This document shows, one piece after another, positions 6,175-13,877 of a stretch of DNA of 16,367 bases (its first letter is position 1; the number at the start of each line of letters is the position of its first letter). The translations under genes and the position numbers were made by a program. Location: the NCBI GenBank assembly GCA_023461495.1, contig JAEYLA010000012.1, positions 1-16,367 of the forward strand, in the 5' to 3' direction. The notes below the pieces were generated by a model. The model was not told the origin of the DNA, made no database searches, and worked only from the letters and a program-made list of their open reading frames with translations. The stretch comes from Bacillota bacterium (GTDB lineage: Bacteria; Bacillota; Clostridia; Christensenellales; CAG-138).

Positions 6175-9100
6175 TTAGCCCGCTTCCTGGAAACGGGCGG
6201 AAACGATTTTTGATACGCCCTTTTCCTCCATGGCGACGCCGTAAAGGGCGTTACAGACCTCCATGCTGCCCTTGCGGTGGGTGATTAAAATAAATTGCGT
6301 ATCGTCCGAATACTCCCGCAAGTAGTTTGCAAAGCGGGTGACGTTGACTTCATCCAATGAGGATTCGATCTCATCGAGGATGCAGAATACCGTGGGCTTG
6401 AGCTTGAGCATGGCGAACAGCAGCGCGATTGCCGTAAGTGCGCGCTCACCGCCCGAAAGCAGGGTTAAAAGCTGCAGCTTCTTGCCCGGCGGCTGCGCGA
6501 TGATATCGATATCGCAGTTCAATACATCCTTCGGGTCGGCAAGCCGCAGTTCCGCATAGCCGCCGCCAAAGAGCTGCTCAAACACGGTGGTAAAGTTCTG
6601 CTGGATGAGCGTGAACTGTTGCAGAAACTGTTTTTCCATTGTCTGCGTCAGCTCCGCAATAAGCGTATTGAGGTCTTCCTCCGCGCGGTTCAAATCCTCG
6701 CATTGAGTATAAAGCGTGGTGTAGCGCTCATTGAGGATTTCATAATCCTCCACAGCGTTCACATTGATGCTGCCTAGCGCGCGGATTTCTTTTTTAAGTT
6801 CATCGATCCGCACATGCGCCGCAGTAATGCCAACGCCCTCCGTGCGCAACGGCAGGGCCGCTTCGTAGGTCAGCTCATAGTCGGCCATCATGCGCTCCAC
6901 CATCGCGTCAAGCTCCACTTCCGTGCGACTTTTGGTGAGCTCCTGCTTGTGGCGCTTTTCTTCAAGCTCCCGCAGGCGCTTGTTGAGCTCATCCTTGCGC
7001 GCGCGGGTATCTGAAAGTGCCTGCGAACGGCGCAGGCGCTCTTCTTCCATGGCATGCTGCTCTTCTTTTCTCAGTTCCACCGCAGCCTGCTCCTGCGCCA
7101 CTACGGCGTTGAGCGACTGGAGCTGCCGCTCTAAGGCCGCTTCCTGCTCCAATGTCCTTGCGTGCGCCGTCCGGTGCTCTTCCGTGGCGCGCTGCGTTTC
7201 CCGCAGTTCCTGCTCGAGCCGCTTTGTTTCAAGCAGCACCGCGTCCTCTTCTTTTTTGAGCGCCATGCGCCGGACCTTGCGTTCCGTCATGGCGGCAACG
7301 GCGGCCTCCTGCCCGGCACGCAGCCGCGTGAGTTCTGCCTGCGAACGCTGCACATCCTCCTGCGTTGCGGCGCTGCCCGCTTCAATGCCCGTCTGGACAT
7401 TGCTTAAGCTTGCCTGCTCCTTTTCAATATCCAGCAGGTTGTCCCGGATTTGCGCGCATTCGAGCTCCATACGCTCCGCCTTTTGGGCGTTCTGCCGCAG
7501 ATCACGCTCAATCAGTTCCAGCTTCTCCTTATGGCGGGCGCTGTCGATCTCCTGCGCGTGCAGCGCTGCCTCCGCCTGTTGTAGCATCCGTTTGATTTCC
7601 TCTACGCTCTCATCGGCCTCTATGCGCTTTTGCGCCTGCGCCTTGATGGCGGCTTCCGCCTCGCGGATGCTACGCTCAAGCTCCTTTAATTCTCGTTCGC
7701 GCCCCAGGAGGCTAAACTCCCGCTTCTGTACGCTGCCGCCCGTCATAGAGCCGCCGGGGTTGATAATATCTCCCTGCAGCGTCGCAATGCGGAACGCCGA
7801 ATTCGCGCGTTTGTTGATGGCAATACCGACGTTAAGGTCTTCTACAATCACCGTCCGGCCCAGAAGGTTTTCCACAACGCTGCGGTAGCGCTCCTCAAAC
7901 CCCACAAGCTCGGACGCAATGCCGATACAACCCGGCATATGCAATGCCTGCCGTTCTTCCGCGGTCAAGAGCCTTGCACGCATGGCGGAAACGGGCAGCA
8001 GCGTCGCCCTGCCGTACTGGCGGGCGCGCAGATGGTCAATCACGCGCTTTGCATCCTCCGGCGTGGGGGTGACGATGTTCTGTAGCGACGAGCCCAGCGC
8101 CATTTCAAGCGCGGTCTCGTATTGCTGCGGCACGGAGATCAGTTCCGCCACCACGCCGAGCACGCTGCGCCTGAGCGCGATGTCCCGCTCGCAATCCTTC
8201 AATACATTGCGCACGCTCGCATAATAGCCTTCATGGGCGCGCGCCATTTCTTCAAGCACATTGGAACGCGAGCGCATGGCGTTGCAGCCCTGCTCGAGCT
8301 CGTGAAGCTTATTTTGGGCAGCCTTACTTTCTTCCTGCGCCCGTTTTAAGCCGCCGTTGAGCCGTTCCTGCTCCGAAAGAAACGCACGTTTTTGTTCCTG
8401 CTGCGCATCCCATTCCGTTTTCGCTTCCAGCAGCTCCCGTGTAAGTCCATCGCGCTCGGCGCTGTTCGCCTGCTGATCCCCTAAAATAGCATTCAGGCGC
8501 TGGTTGAGTGCGGACGTCATGGCCTCCATCCTTGAAAGCTGGCTCTTTGCGTCCGAGAGACGGTTTAAAGAATCGATAATGCTGTTTTTCTGGGCGTTGA
8601 GCGTTTCTTCCTGACGTTCGACCGCCTGCTGCAGGCGCAGCAATTCCACATCCGACTGTGCAATTTCATCATCGAGCGCCTGGAGCATATCGCGGCCTGC
8701 GGTGTCGTCTGTTTTCAAGCGTTCCAGCTGCAACAGCCTGTCCTCCCTGCGGCGCTCGTTTTCCGCAACGGAAGCAAGGAGGCGTTCACGCTCCTTTTCC
8801 AGATGCTCCTTGCGCTCATTGAACACACCCACTTCGCCGATGTGCGCTTCCATGGCGGACATCAGGGTAATGAGCGCGTTCTGCGCAGCGCTTGCCGTCT
8901 GCTCGATCGCGCGCAGCGCTTCCTCTTGTGCCACGGTATCCGAAGAAAGCGTGCGCTCGGATTCATAAAGAAGCTCGCTCTCTTCCTGCATCTGTATTAG
9001 CGCACAGCCTGCGGATTGCAGGCGCTCCTGCATACGCTCATATTGATGGATGAACACATTGACTTCGAGCGCCTTCAATTCATCGCGCAGCTTCAGATAC

Positions 9101-9741
9101 GCACGCGCTTTTTCCGCCTGCTCCTGAAGCGGTTCCCGCTGGGTCTGGAGCTCCATGAGAATATCTTCCAGACGTTCAAGATTCTTGCGCGTGTTTTCAA
9201 GCTTTCTGACCGCCTCTTCCTTGCGTACGCGGTAGCGCATAACGCCCGCCGCTTCTTCCAAAGCAGCGCGGCGGTCGCCGGATTTGTTGGAGAGAATCTC
9301 TTCTACTTTGCCCTGCCCGATGATGGAATACCCTTCCTTGCCGATGCCCGTATCACGGAAGAGCTCGTTGATATCCTTTAAACGGCAATTGTTGCGGTTG
9401 ATGGCATATTCGCTTTCCCCCGAGCGGTACACGCGGCGGGTAACGGTCACTTCGTTAAAATCGATCGGCAGCAGTGCATCGGAATTGTCAAACGTCAGCG
9501 CAACCTCGCAAAACGCCTGCGCCTTTCTTTCCTGGGTGCCGTTGAATATGACATCCTCCATCTTGCTGCCGCGCAAAGCCTTCGCGCTCTGCTCGCCCAA
9601 CACCCAGCGTACGGCGTCCGCAATGTTGCTTTTGCCGCTGCCGTTGGGCCCGATGACCGCGGTGATGCCCGGATCAAACTGCAATTCTGTTTTGCGTGCA
9701 AAGGACTTGAAGCCTTGTAACTCCAGCCGGACTAAACGCAA
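6175..9741 (-). CDS. smc: Chromosome segregation ATPase SMC (TTG start)
   Basis: Condensin ATPase that extrudes and organises chromosomal DNA together with ScpA/ScpB. It has 1188 residues when started at the TTG at 9741, very close to the Bacillus protein. That start gives the family N-terminus MRLVRLELQGFKSFA and has AGAGGGAG upstream; an ATG at 9831 would add 30 unrelated residues and run into rnc. Head motifs: Walker A GPNGSGKS (31-38), C-terminal signature LSGGERALTAIAL, Walker B CILDEIES and D-loop SSLDE. Between are two long coiled-coil arms rich in Glu, Gln, Arg and Ala, and a central hinge (about 500-660) including GGSMTGGS. It lies between rnc and ftsY, the classic Bacillota order. 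No frameshift is seen. Confidence 0.97.
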   Translation of the reverse strand: MRLVRLELQGFKSFARKTELQFDPGITAVIGPNGSGKSNIADAVRWVLGEQSAKALRGSKMEDVIFNGTQERKAQAFCEVALTFDNSDALLPIDFNEVTVTRRVYRSGESEYAINRNNCRLKDINELFRDTGIGKEGYSIIGQGKVEEILSNKSGDRRAALEEAAGVMRYRVRKEEAVRKLENTRKNLERLEDILMELQTQREPLQEQAEKARAYLKLRDELKALEVNVFIHQYERMQERLQSAGCALIQMQEESELLYESERTLSSDTVAQEEALRAIEQTASAAQNALITLMSAMEAHIGEVGVFNERKEHLEKERERLLASVAENERRREDRLLQLERLKTDDTAGRDMLQALDDEIAQSDVELLRLQQAVERQEETLNAQKNSIIDSLNRLSDAKSQLSRMEAMTSALNQRLNAILGDQQANSAERDGLTRELLEAKTEWDAQQEQKRAFLSEQERLNGGLKRAQEESKAAQNKLHELEQGCNAMRSRSNVLEEMARAHEGYYASVRNVLKDCERDIALRRSVLGVVAELISVPQQYETALEMALGSSLQNIVTPTPEDAKRVIDHLRARQYGRATLLPVSAMRARLLTAEERQALHMPGCIGIASELVGFEERYRSVVENLLGRTVIVEDLNVGIAINKRANSAFRIATLQGDIINPGGSMTGGSVQKREFSLLGRERELKELERSIREAEAAIKAQAQKRIEADESVEEIKRMLQQAEAALHAQEIDSARHKEKLELIERDLRQNAQKAERMELECAQIRDNLLDIEKEQASLSNVQTGIEAGSAATQEDVQRSQAELTRLRAGQEAAVAAMTERKVRRMALKKEEDAVLLETKRLEQELRETQRATEEHRTAHARTLEQEAALERQLQSLNAVVAQEQAAVELRKEEQHAMEEERLRRSQALSDTRARKDELNKRLRELEEKRHKQELTKSRTEVELDAMVERMMADYELTYEAALPLRTEGVGITAAHVRIDELKKEIRALGSINVNAVEDYEILNERYTTLYTQCEDLNRAEEDLNTLIAELTQTMEKQFLQQFTLIQQNFTTVFEQLFGGGYAELRLADPKDVLNCDIDIIAQPPGKKLQLLTLLSGGERALTAIALLFAMLKLKPTVFCILDEIESSLDEVNVTRFANYLREYSDDTQFILITHRKGSMEVCNALYGVAMEEKGVSKIVSARFQEAG

Positions 9742-9799
9742 TGCCTGTACACTCCCTCTGTCTAAACGGCGAAAAAAGCATCCGCCGCAGTTTTGGATT

Positions 9800-10531
9800 T
9801 TAATTCCCCTTTGCGCCGGCCTGCTTTTCATCCGTGCGCAGCAGCTTTAGCGCGGCCTTTGCGGCGCGCTGGCCGGCTTCCTGCTTGGAGTTGCCCACGC
9901 CCTCCCCCACCAGCCGCTCGTTGAGGGAGACGCGGATGCGGAATTCCTTCTTGTGATCCGGCCCTGTTGCCGAAACCAGCCGGTAGCCAAGGCTCCCCAG
10001 GTGTTTTTTCTGCACAAACTCCTGCAGGCTTGTCTTATGATCCTTGCCGGGGCCGCCATCCACCGCCTGTGAGAGCGCCTGCTCCGCAAAACGTAGGACA
10101 AACGTCCTTGCTTCCTCTATACCGCCATCCAGATAAATGGCGCCGATGAGCGCTTCGAGCGCATCGGATAAAATGGAAGGCTTCGCCCTTCCACCCGTAT
10201 TCTCTTCTCCATGCCCCAGTAGGAGATACTCCTGCAGGGAAAAATACGTGCGCGCCGCCTGGTCAAGCGCCGTTTCGCATACTATGGAAGCGCGCGCGCG
10301 CGTCATCGCGCCCTCGCTCCACTGCGGATAGCGCCCGAAAAGCTGCTCACTGATGCACAGCTCCAATACGGCGTCTCCCAGATATTCCAGCCGCTCGTTA
10401 TGTACTTTCCCTTTTCCGTCACCCTTGACAAAGGATGTATGGGTCAGCGCCGCGTCCAGCAGCGTGATATCCGAAAATGTGTAACCGATACGCTCCTGCA
10501 GCGCCAAAAGCTGTTGGTGCCGTGCAGACAT
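9800..10531 (-). CDS. rnc: Ribonuclease III
   Basis: Double-strand-specific endoribonuclease that processes rRNA precursors and some mRNAs. 243 residues. The signature NERLEYLGDAVL is at 45-56. By comparison with E. coli, the metal-binding and catalytic residues are Glu46, Glu49, Asp53, Asp123 and Glu126, all present (LSDALEALIGAIYLDGG, 121-137). The C-terminal double-stranded-RNA-binding domain spans about 164-232, with GVGNSKQEAGQRAAKAAL near its end. The start ATG at 10531 has only a weak site (AAGG too close, AGGGGG rather far), which suggests modest translation. It lies 75 bases after acpP, with a strong hairpin in the gap, and its stop is 58 bases before smc. Confidence 0.97.
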   Translation of the reverse strand: MSARHQQLLALQERIGYTFSDITLLDAALTHTSFVKGDGKGKVHNERLEYLGDAVLELCISEQLFGRYPQWSEGAMTRARASIVCETALDQAARTYFSLQEYLLLGHGEENTGGRAKPSILSDALEALIGAIYLDGGIEEARTFVLRFAEQALSQAVDGGPGKDHKTSLQEFVQKKHLGSLGYRLVSATGPDHKKEFRIRVSLNERLVGEGVGNSKQEAGQRAAKAALKLLRTDEKQAGAKGN

Positions 10532-10560
10532 TTGCCTTAAAGCCCCCTGTTCAAACGAAT

Positions 10561-10584
10561 GCCCGCACCAGGAGTGATGCGGGC
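10561..10584 (-). other. Strong RNA hairpin between acpP and rnc
   Basis: In the minus-strand transcript GCCCGCATCA and TGGTGCGGGC form a ten-base-pair stem (one T-G wobble) around the loop CTCC. On the plus strand the wobble would be a C-A mismatch, so the structure favours the minus-strand RNA. Downstream sequence is only ATTCGTTTG, too weak for a clear terminator. It may act as a partial attenuator, a 3' stabiliser of acpP mRNA, or an RNase III site. Confidence 0.6.
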
Positions 10585-10606
10585 CGCCGGTTTTTGCTAT
10601 CTTCGC

Positions 10607-10831
10607 TTAGTGCTTTTCGAGATATTCCACAATGTCGCCCACCGTACGGACCTTCGGCAGCTCTTCGTCCGGTATCTCAATATCGAACTCCTGCTCCAGA
10701 TCCATGATCAGCTCCACAACATCGAGGCTATCCGCCTTCAGGTCGTCTACCAGTTTTGAATCCATGGTGATGCCGGCGGCATCCACATCCAATTGCTTTG
10801 CAATGATTTCACGAACCTTATCGAATTTCAT
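10607..10831 (-). CDS. acpP: Acyl carrier protein
   Basis: Carries growing acyl chains on a 4'-phosphopantetheine arm in fatty-acid synthesis and hands acyl groups to PlsX. 74 residues, acidic, all helical in the family. The prosthetic-group serine is Ser35 in the KADSLDVVEL motif; the second conserved helix has FDIEIPDEE. The start ATG at 10831 has GGGAGGAG seven bases upstream; a longer in-frame reading from 10921 would add 30 residues through the promoter and is rejected. It has its own promoter at 10893-10921, consistent with the high demand for ACP. Upstream neighbour plsX, downstream rnc. Confidence 0.97.
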   Translation of the reverse strand: MKFDKVREIIAKQLDVDAAGITMDSKLVDDLKADSLDVVELIMDLEQEFDIEIPDEELPKVRTVGDIVEYLEKH

Positions 10832-10892
10832 GCAAATACTCCTCCCAGAACGTTTAATGGAAAATAATATAATAGTAGATATTCCAAGTTTC

Positions 10893-10921
10893 AGTTTAGG
10901 CCACAAGGCCGCTTCTGTCAA
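10893..10921 (-). promoter_or_regulatory. Promoter for acpP (and rnc-smc-ftsY)
   Basis: Minus strand: perfect -35 TTGACA (10921-10916), 17-base spacer, -10 TAAACT (10898-10893, four of six). The spacer holds GGCC-TTGT-GGCC, a small inverted repeat that might be an operator. Predicted start near 10886, leaving a leader of about 55 bases. A second possible pair, CTGAAA (10894-10889) and TATATT (10871-10866), overlaps it downstream but is weaker at -35. Confidence 0.7.
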
Positions 10922-11029
10922 TGCCGAATCCTTGCGTCAGCCGCGTGCAACAGCACGTATCAGTCCATTTCAGAATAAATTTACAACTTGGCAATGCTGC
11001 CTCAGCGGCTGTTTGAAACCATAAAAAGC

Positions 11030-12034
11030 CTAGTCTTCAAACTCCATGCCGGCAACAGCATCCGCAATGGCTTCCGTCACATTGCCCTTTAAATACGCGC
11101 TGGCCTGCCGGATCGCCGCGGCGAACGCCTTGGCGTTGGAGCTGCCGTGCGCCTTAATGATACCGCCGTTGATGCCTAGAAGCGGTGCGCCGCCATACTC
11201 CGTATAGTCCATACGGGCCTTGAGGCGTTTCAATGCCTTTTTTGCGAAAAGCGCGCCAAGCTTGGAGCGGGTATCTCCAAGAAGCTCGTCCTTCAACATT
11301 TTTGACATGAGCGACGCGATGCCCTCCGTATTTTTCAATACCAGGTTGCCTGCAAATCCATCGCAGACCACCACGTCAAAGTCGCCGGAAACCACATCCC
11401 TGCCTTCGCAGTTGCCCACAAAGTTGACGGGCGTCTTTTCAAGCAGCGGATAGGCGGCCTTTGTGAGCTCATTTCCCTTTTCCGCCTCCGTACCGTTGTT
11501 CAGTAAGCCTACGCGCGGGTTTTCGACACCCATGACGTTCTTCATATAATGCGCGCCCATCAGCGCGAACTGTTGCAAATAAGACGGCTTGCAGTCTACA
11601 TTCGCGCCGCAGTCAATGAGCAGGACGCATCCGTCCCTGGTCGGCAATATAGGCGCTAACGCCGGACGTTTGACGCCCTTTAGACGCCGTACGATGAGTG
11701 TTGCGCCTGTCAGCAGCGCGCCTGTACTGCCGGCGGAAACCATGGCGCCCGCTTCCCCATTTGCCACACAGCGCAATGTCTGCACAAGCGAAGACTCCGT
11801 CTTCTTCTTGATGGCCACCGTCGGCTGCTCGTGGCTGGAGATATAGTCCGGCGCATGCCGTACGGCAATGCGGGATGCGTCATGCGCGTGTTCGGATAAA
11901 TACGCCTGGATCACATCCTCCTTGCCCACCAGGATCAATGCTATTTCAGGCTGCTGCTTAAGCGCAAGCATGCACCCGTCGAGCACCGCCTGCGGCGCGT
12001 TGTCGCCTCCAAATACATCCACAGCAATTTTCAT
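11030..12034 (-). CDS. plsX: Phosphate acyltransferase PlsX
   Basis: Converts acyl-ACP and phosphate to acyl-phosphate, the acyl donor for PlsY at the start of phospholipid synthesis; a peripheral membrane enzyme. 334 residues from the ATG at 12034, the normal length. It begins MKIAVDVFGGDNAP, the family's GGDxAP signature, and contains VSAGSTGALLTGA and LIDCGANVDCKPSYLQQFALMG, both typical of PlsX. The start is chosen because GGGGGAGAG lies six bases upstream; an in-frame ATG further upstream (about 12061) lacks a good site. It lies 247 bases after rpmF and 198 bases before acpP. No FapR-type operator was recognised near it. Confidence 0.96.
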   Translation of the reverse strand: MKIAVDVFGGDNAPQAVLDGCMLALKQQPEIALILVGKEDVIQAYLSEHAHDASRIAVRHAPDYISSHEQPTVAIKKKTESSLVQTLRCVANGEAGAMVSAGSTGALLTGATLIVRRLKGVKRPALAPILPTRDGCVLLIDCGANVDCKPSYLQQFALMGAHYMKNVMGVENPRVGLLNNGTEAEKGNELTKAAYPLLEKTPVNFVGNCEGRDVVSGDFDVVVCDGFAGNLVLKNTEGIASLMSKMLKDELLGDTRSKLGALFAKKALKRLKARMDYTEYGGAPLLGINGGIIKAHGSSNAKAFAAAIRQASAYLKGNVTEAIADAVAGMEFED

Positions 12035-12114
12035 GCGTAACTCTCCCCCATATTCTCTCATGCTCACTTCTTCCGGGTTCCCCTCCCGTCAGAAAGGCCG
12101 CCTTATTAAACGAC

Positions 12115-12137
12115 AAAAAGACAGAAAACAACTGTCT
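12115..12137 (-). terminator. Hairpin with T tract between rpmF and plsX (candidate terminator)
   Basis: Minus-strand RNA: AGACAG, loop TTGTTTT, CTGTCT, then five T (plus-strand A run 12115-12119). The six-pair stem is of moderate strength, so it could end most yceD-rpmF transcripts or leave partial read-through into plsX. The remaining gap (12035-12281) holds no clear promoter; one short reading frame at 12152-12277 is discussed under findings. Confidence 0.55.
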
Positions 12138-12281
12138 CTGCCTTTTTTTCGTCAGGCGCTTGCTTGTAAGAACGCCATCTCCCAAGCGGCCAACGCAACA
12201 ACGGGCAATCCCGCCCACGCGCCGCCGAATCTGCCGATTTTGTATCGCGCGCCAAGCTGCGCTTTCGGCATAAGCATGGCG

Positions 12282-12482
12282 TTAAGCCTGGGTCTTCTTA
12301 TCCGCATCCAGATTGATGACCTGCTTGCCATCGTAAAAGCCGCAGTGCTTGCATACCCTGTGTGCGAGCTTAAGCTTGTGGCACTGGGGGCATGCCGCAA
12401 TACCGGGCATGGACAGCTTCCAGTGGCTGGACCTGCGGGAATCCCGCCTGGCCTTAGAAGTTTTTCTCTTAGGGACCGCCAT
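12282..12482 (-). CDS. rpmF: 50S ribosomal protein L32 (zinc-ribbon form)
   Basis: Small basic protein of the large ribosomal subunit. 66 residues, beginning MAVPKRKTSKARRDSRRS, which is the standard L32 N-terminus. Four cysteines (31, 34, 44, 47, in CPQC and CKHC) make the zinc-binding version rather than a cysteine-free paralogue. The ATG at 12482 has AAGGAGGTG five bases upstream, an excellent site suited to high expression. It starts two bases after the yceD stop, the conserved yceD-rpmF pair, and both read from the promoter at 13034-13062. Confidence 0.98.
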   Translation of the reverse strand: MAVPKRKTSKARRDSRRSSHWKLSMPGIAACPQCHKLKLAHRVCKHCGFYDGKQVINLDADKKTQA

Positions 12483-12484
12483 GA

Positions 12485-13003
12485 TTACACCTCCTTACCA
12501 TCGTCAAACAGTGAACCGAGCGCTGCGAGCGGCGAGGGATCTTCCTCCTCATGCACGCTGTTGCAGGCACACTGCGCCGTATTCAAATTGCATCCGCAGA
12601 CGGGGCACAAGCCTCTGCAATCCGCGCTGCATACGCCTGAAATCGGAATATGCAAAAACAGATTGTCCATCACCATCGGCGCAAGATCCAATGTCTCGCC
12701 CACGAAAGCATAGCTTTCCTCGTCTTCCCCGGACGCGCCCTTTACAAAACGTTCCTGCAGAGGAATGCTGAGCGTTTCCGCAAAAGGCTCGTCACAGCGG
12801 GCGCATCTGGAGGAGAGTTTTGCCTGTAATGTTCCATTGACAACGATTGCCTCGCCATCAAAGGAATACTGGAAGCTGATTTCTACCGGCTCCGGAAACA
12901 AAATCGTGTTGCCGCCGAATTCCTGCGGTGCAACAGTCTCGCTCCGCGTCTGCATAAAAATCTCGCCCGGCTGTTTTAATGCCGCCGCGATTGAAAGCTC
13001 CAT
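12485..13003 (-). CDS. yceD: YceD/DUF177 family protein, linked to 23S rRNA accumulation
   Basis: 172 residues from the ATG at 13003. DUF177 proteins sit next to rpmF in most bacteria and have been connected with 23S rRNA metabolism; the exact biochemical role is not known to me. Visible features are the CARC pair (Cys67, Cys70) in the middle, characteristic of the family, and a C-terminal cysteine cluster, CSADCRGLCPVCGCNLN (125-141) followed by CAC (145-147), likely binding zinc. Start choice: GGAGG lies eight bases upstream of 13003, and MELSIAAALKQPGE is a family-like opening; an earlier ATG at 13024 has no site and is almost at the transcription start. Confidence 0.92.
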   Translation of the reverse strand: MELSIAAALKQPGEIFMQTRSETVAPQEFGGNTILFPEPVEISFQYSFDGEAIVVNGTLQAKLSSRCARCDEPFAETLSIPLQERFVKGASGEDEESYAFVGETLDLAPMVMDNLFLHIPISGVCSADCRGLCPVCGCNLNTAQCACNSVHEEEDPSPLAALGSLFDDGKEV

Positions 13004-13033
13004 AGGCCTTTCCTCCAAAGTCAACCATCGTTT

Positions 13034-13062
13034 ATTTTATCGATTGCCGCGAGGTTTGTCAA
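13034..13062 (-). promoter_or_regulatory. Strong sigma-A-type promoter for yceD-rpmF
   Basis: Minus strand: perfect -35 TTGACA (13062-13057), 17-base spacer, -10 TAAAAT (13039-13034, five of six). Predicted start of transcription near 13027, giving a leader of about 24 bases before the yceD ATG. Best promoter match in the window. Confidence 0.88.
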
Positions 13063-13124
13063 CTTAAAACTTAGGGCGCGGCAATGGGATTTTTAAAAGC
13101 CGGACACTTATAAAAAAGCGGCGG

Positions 13125-13718
13125 TTATTCCACATTTTTTGCCTGGCCCATCTCCTGCTTTTCCTTTGCATCCAAAAGATGCCGTTTCTGAAACACATTC
13201 TTCTGCGCGTAGTGCACGAGCGCAATGATGCCCAGTACCATCGCAATGGAAAGCAGCACGATGTTCCAATAGGAAATCCACGGCCAGAAGCGCTTGAGCA
13301 GCGTCGCTACGACGCCCGCGTTAAAGAACCCTGTCGCAAATTTTCCAAACCAATCCGCATAAACGACGATCTCCTTTTTCCAAAGCAGCGCGCCGCCAAT
13401 GATCATAATCAGCTCTTTTGCCACAACGACAGCCACCAGCCATACGGGCACCCAGCCCCTGGTACAAAAACACACGAGCGCGGTAATGAGCATGAGCTTG
13501 TCCGCCAAAGGGTCAAGCACCTTTCCCACATTCGTAATCCAGTTGTTATGGCGCGCCAAATATCCGTCCAGCGTATCCGTTAGCACCGCGAGCACATAGG
13601 TGGACAATGCCGCGATGTATCTGCCATTCTGAAAGAAATAAGCAAACACGCCCACCATTCCGATGCGCAGCCCGGAGAGTATATTCGGGATATGCCTCAT
13701 GTAGTTTACCTGCTCCAT
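13125..13718 (-). CDS. pgsA: CDP-diacylglycerol--glycerol-3-phosphate 3-phosphatidyltransferase
   Basis: Membrane enzyme making phosphatidylglycerol-phosphate, the committed step to phosphatidylglycerol and cardiolipin. 197 residues with several hydrophobic segments, as expected. The CDP-alcohol phosphotransferase motif is complete and exactly spaced: Asp48, Asp51-Gly52, Ala55-Arg56, Gly65, Asp69 and Asp73. The N-terminal RHIPNILSGLRIG is typical of PgsA. The ATG at 13718 is used, with AGGAT upstream; a second ATG six codons on would also keep the domain. The C-terminus is basic and polar, without a further domain. It appears to be a single-gene unit between the terminator at 13824-13861 and the promoter at 13034-13062. 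Its exact alcohol substrate is inferred from overall resemblance. Confidence 0.93.
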   Translation of the reverse strand: MEQVNYMRHIPNILSGLRIGMVGVFAYFFQNGRYIAALSTYVLAVLTDTLDGYLARHNNWITNVGKVLDPLADKLMLITALVCFCTRGWVPVWLVAVVVAKELIMIIGGALLWKKEIVVYADWFGKFATGFFNAGVVATLLKRFWPWISYWNIVLLSIAMVLGIIALVHYAQKNVFQKRHLLDAKEKQEMGQAKNVE

Positions 13719-13749
13719 TCTGCCTTATCCTAAAATTGCCTTCCTGCAT

Positions 13750-13755
13750 AGTATA
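13750..13755 (-). promoter_or_regulatory. Possible -10 element for pgsA
   Basis: Minus-strand TATACT (five of six) 32 bases upstream of the pgsA ATG. No good -35 lies at 16-18 bases upstream (TGGCTG at 17), so the promoter is uncertain. Position between the preceding terminator and pgsA makes a promoter here likely in principle. Confidence 0.35.
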
Positions 13756-13823
13756 CCGCAATCCGACCAAAACAGCCATATGATTTCCGGTGCGCAGAAT
13801 GAAGAATTCCTTAAATGATCATT

Positions 13824-13861
13824 AAAAAACGCAGCAAGGCGGGGAAAACCCCGCCTTGCTG
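13824..13861 (-). terminator. Strong rho-independent terminator after the carboxyltransferase gene
   Basis: Perfect 13-base-pair stem CAGCAAGGCGGGG / CCCCGCCTTGCTG (13832-13844 and 13849-13861), loop TTTT in the minus-strand RNA, then CG and six T (plus-strand A run 13824-13829). It starts 16 bases after the stop codon and ends the oad-type operon. Confidence 0.93.
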
Positions 13862-13877
13862 ATGACAACGATGCACG

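Noticed and set aside
6890..7888. Plus-strand open frame of 332 codons, very rich in Ser, Arg and Cys
   Set aside because: Antisense shadow of the SMC coiled coil; the odd composition comes from reading Glu/Gln/Arg codons backwards.
9742..9831. ATG at 9831 as the smc start
   Set aside because: Adds 30 residues with no family similarity, overlaps the end of rnc, and the TTG at 9741 gives the standard SMC N-terminus with a ribosome binding site.
10866..10894. Alternative acpP promoter CTGAAA-17-TATATT
   Set aside because: Weaker -35 than the perfect TTGACA element immediately upstream with which it overlaps; kept only as a note.
13080..13125. Terminator after pgsA
   Set aside because: Only a four-base GCCG/CGGC pairing with a long loop before TTTT could be found; too weak to list.
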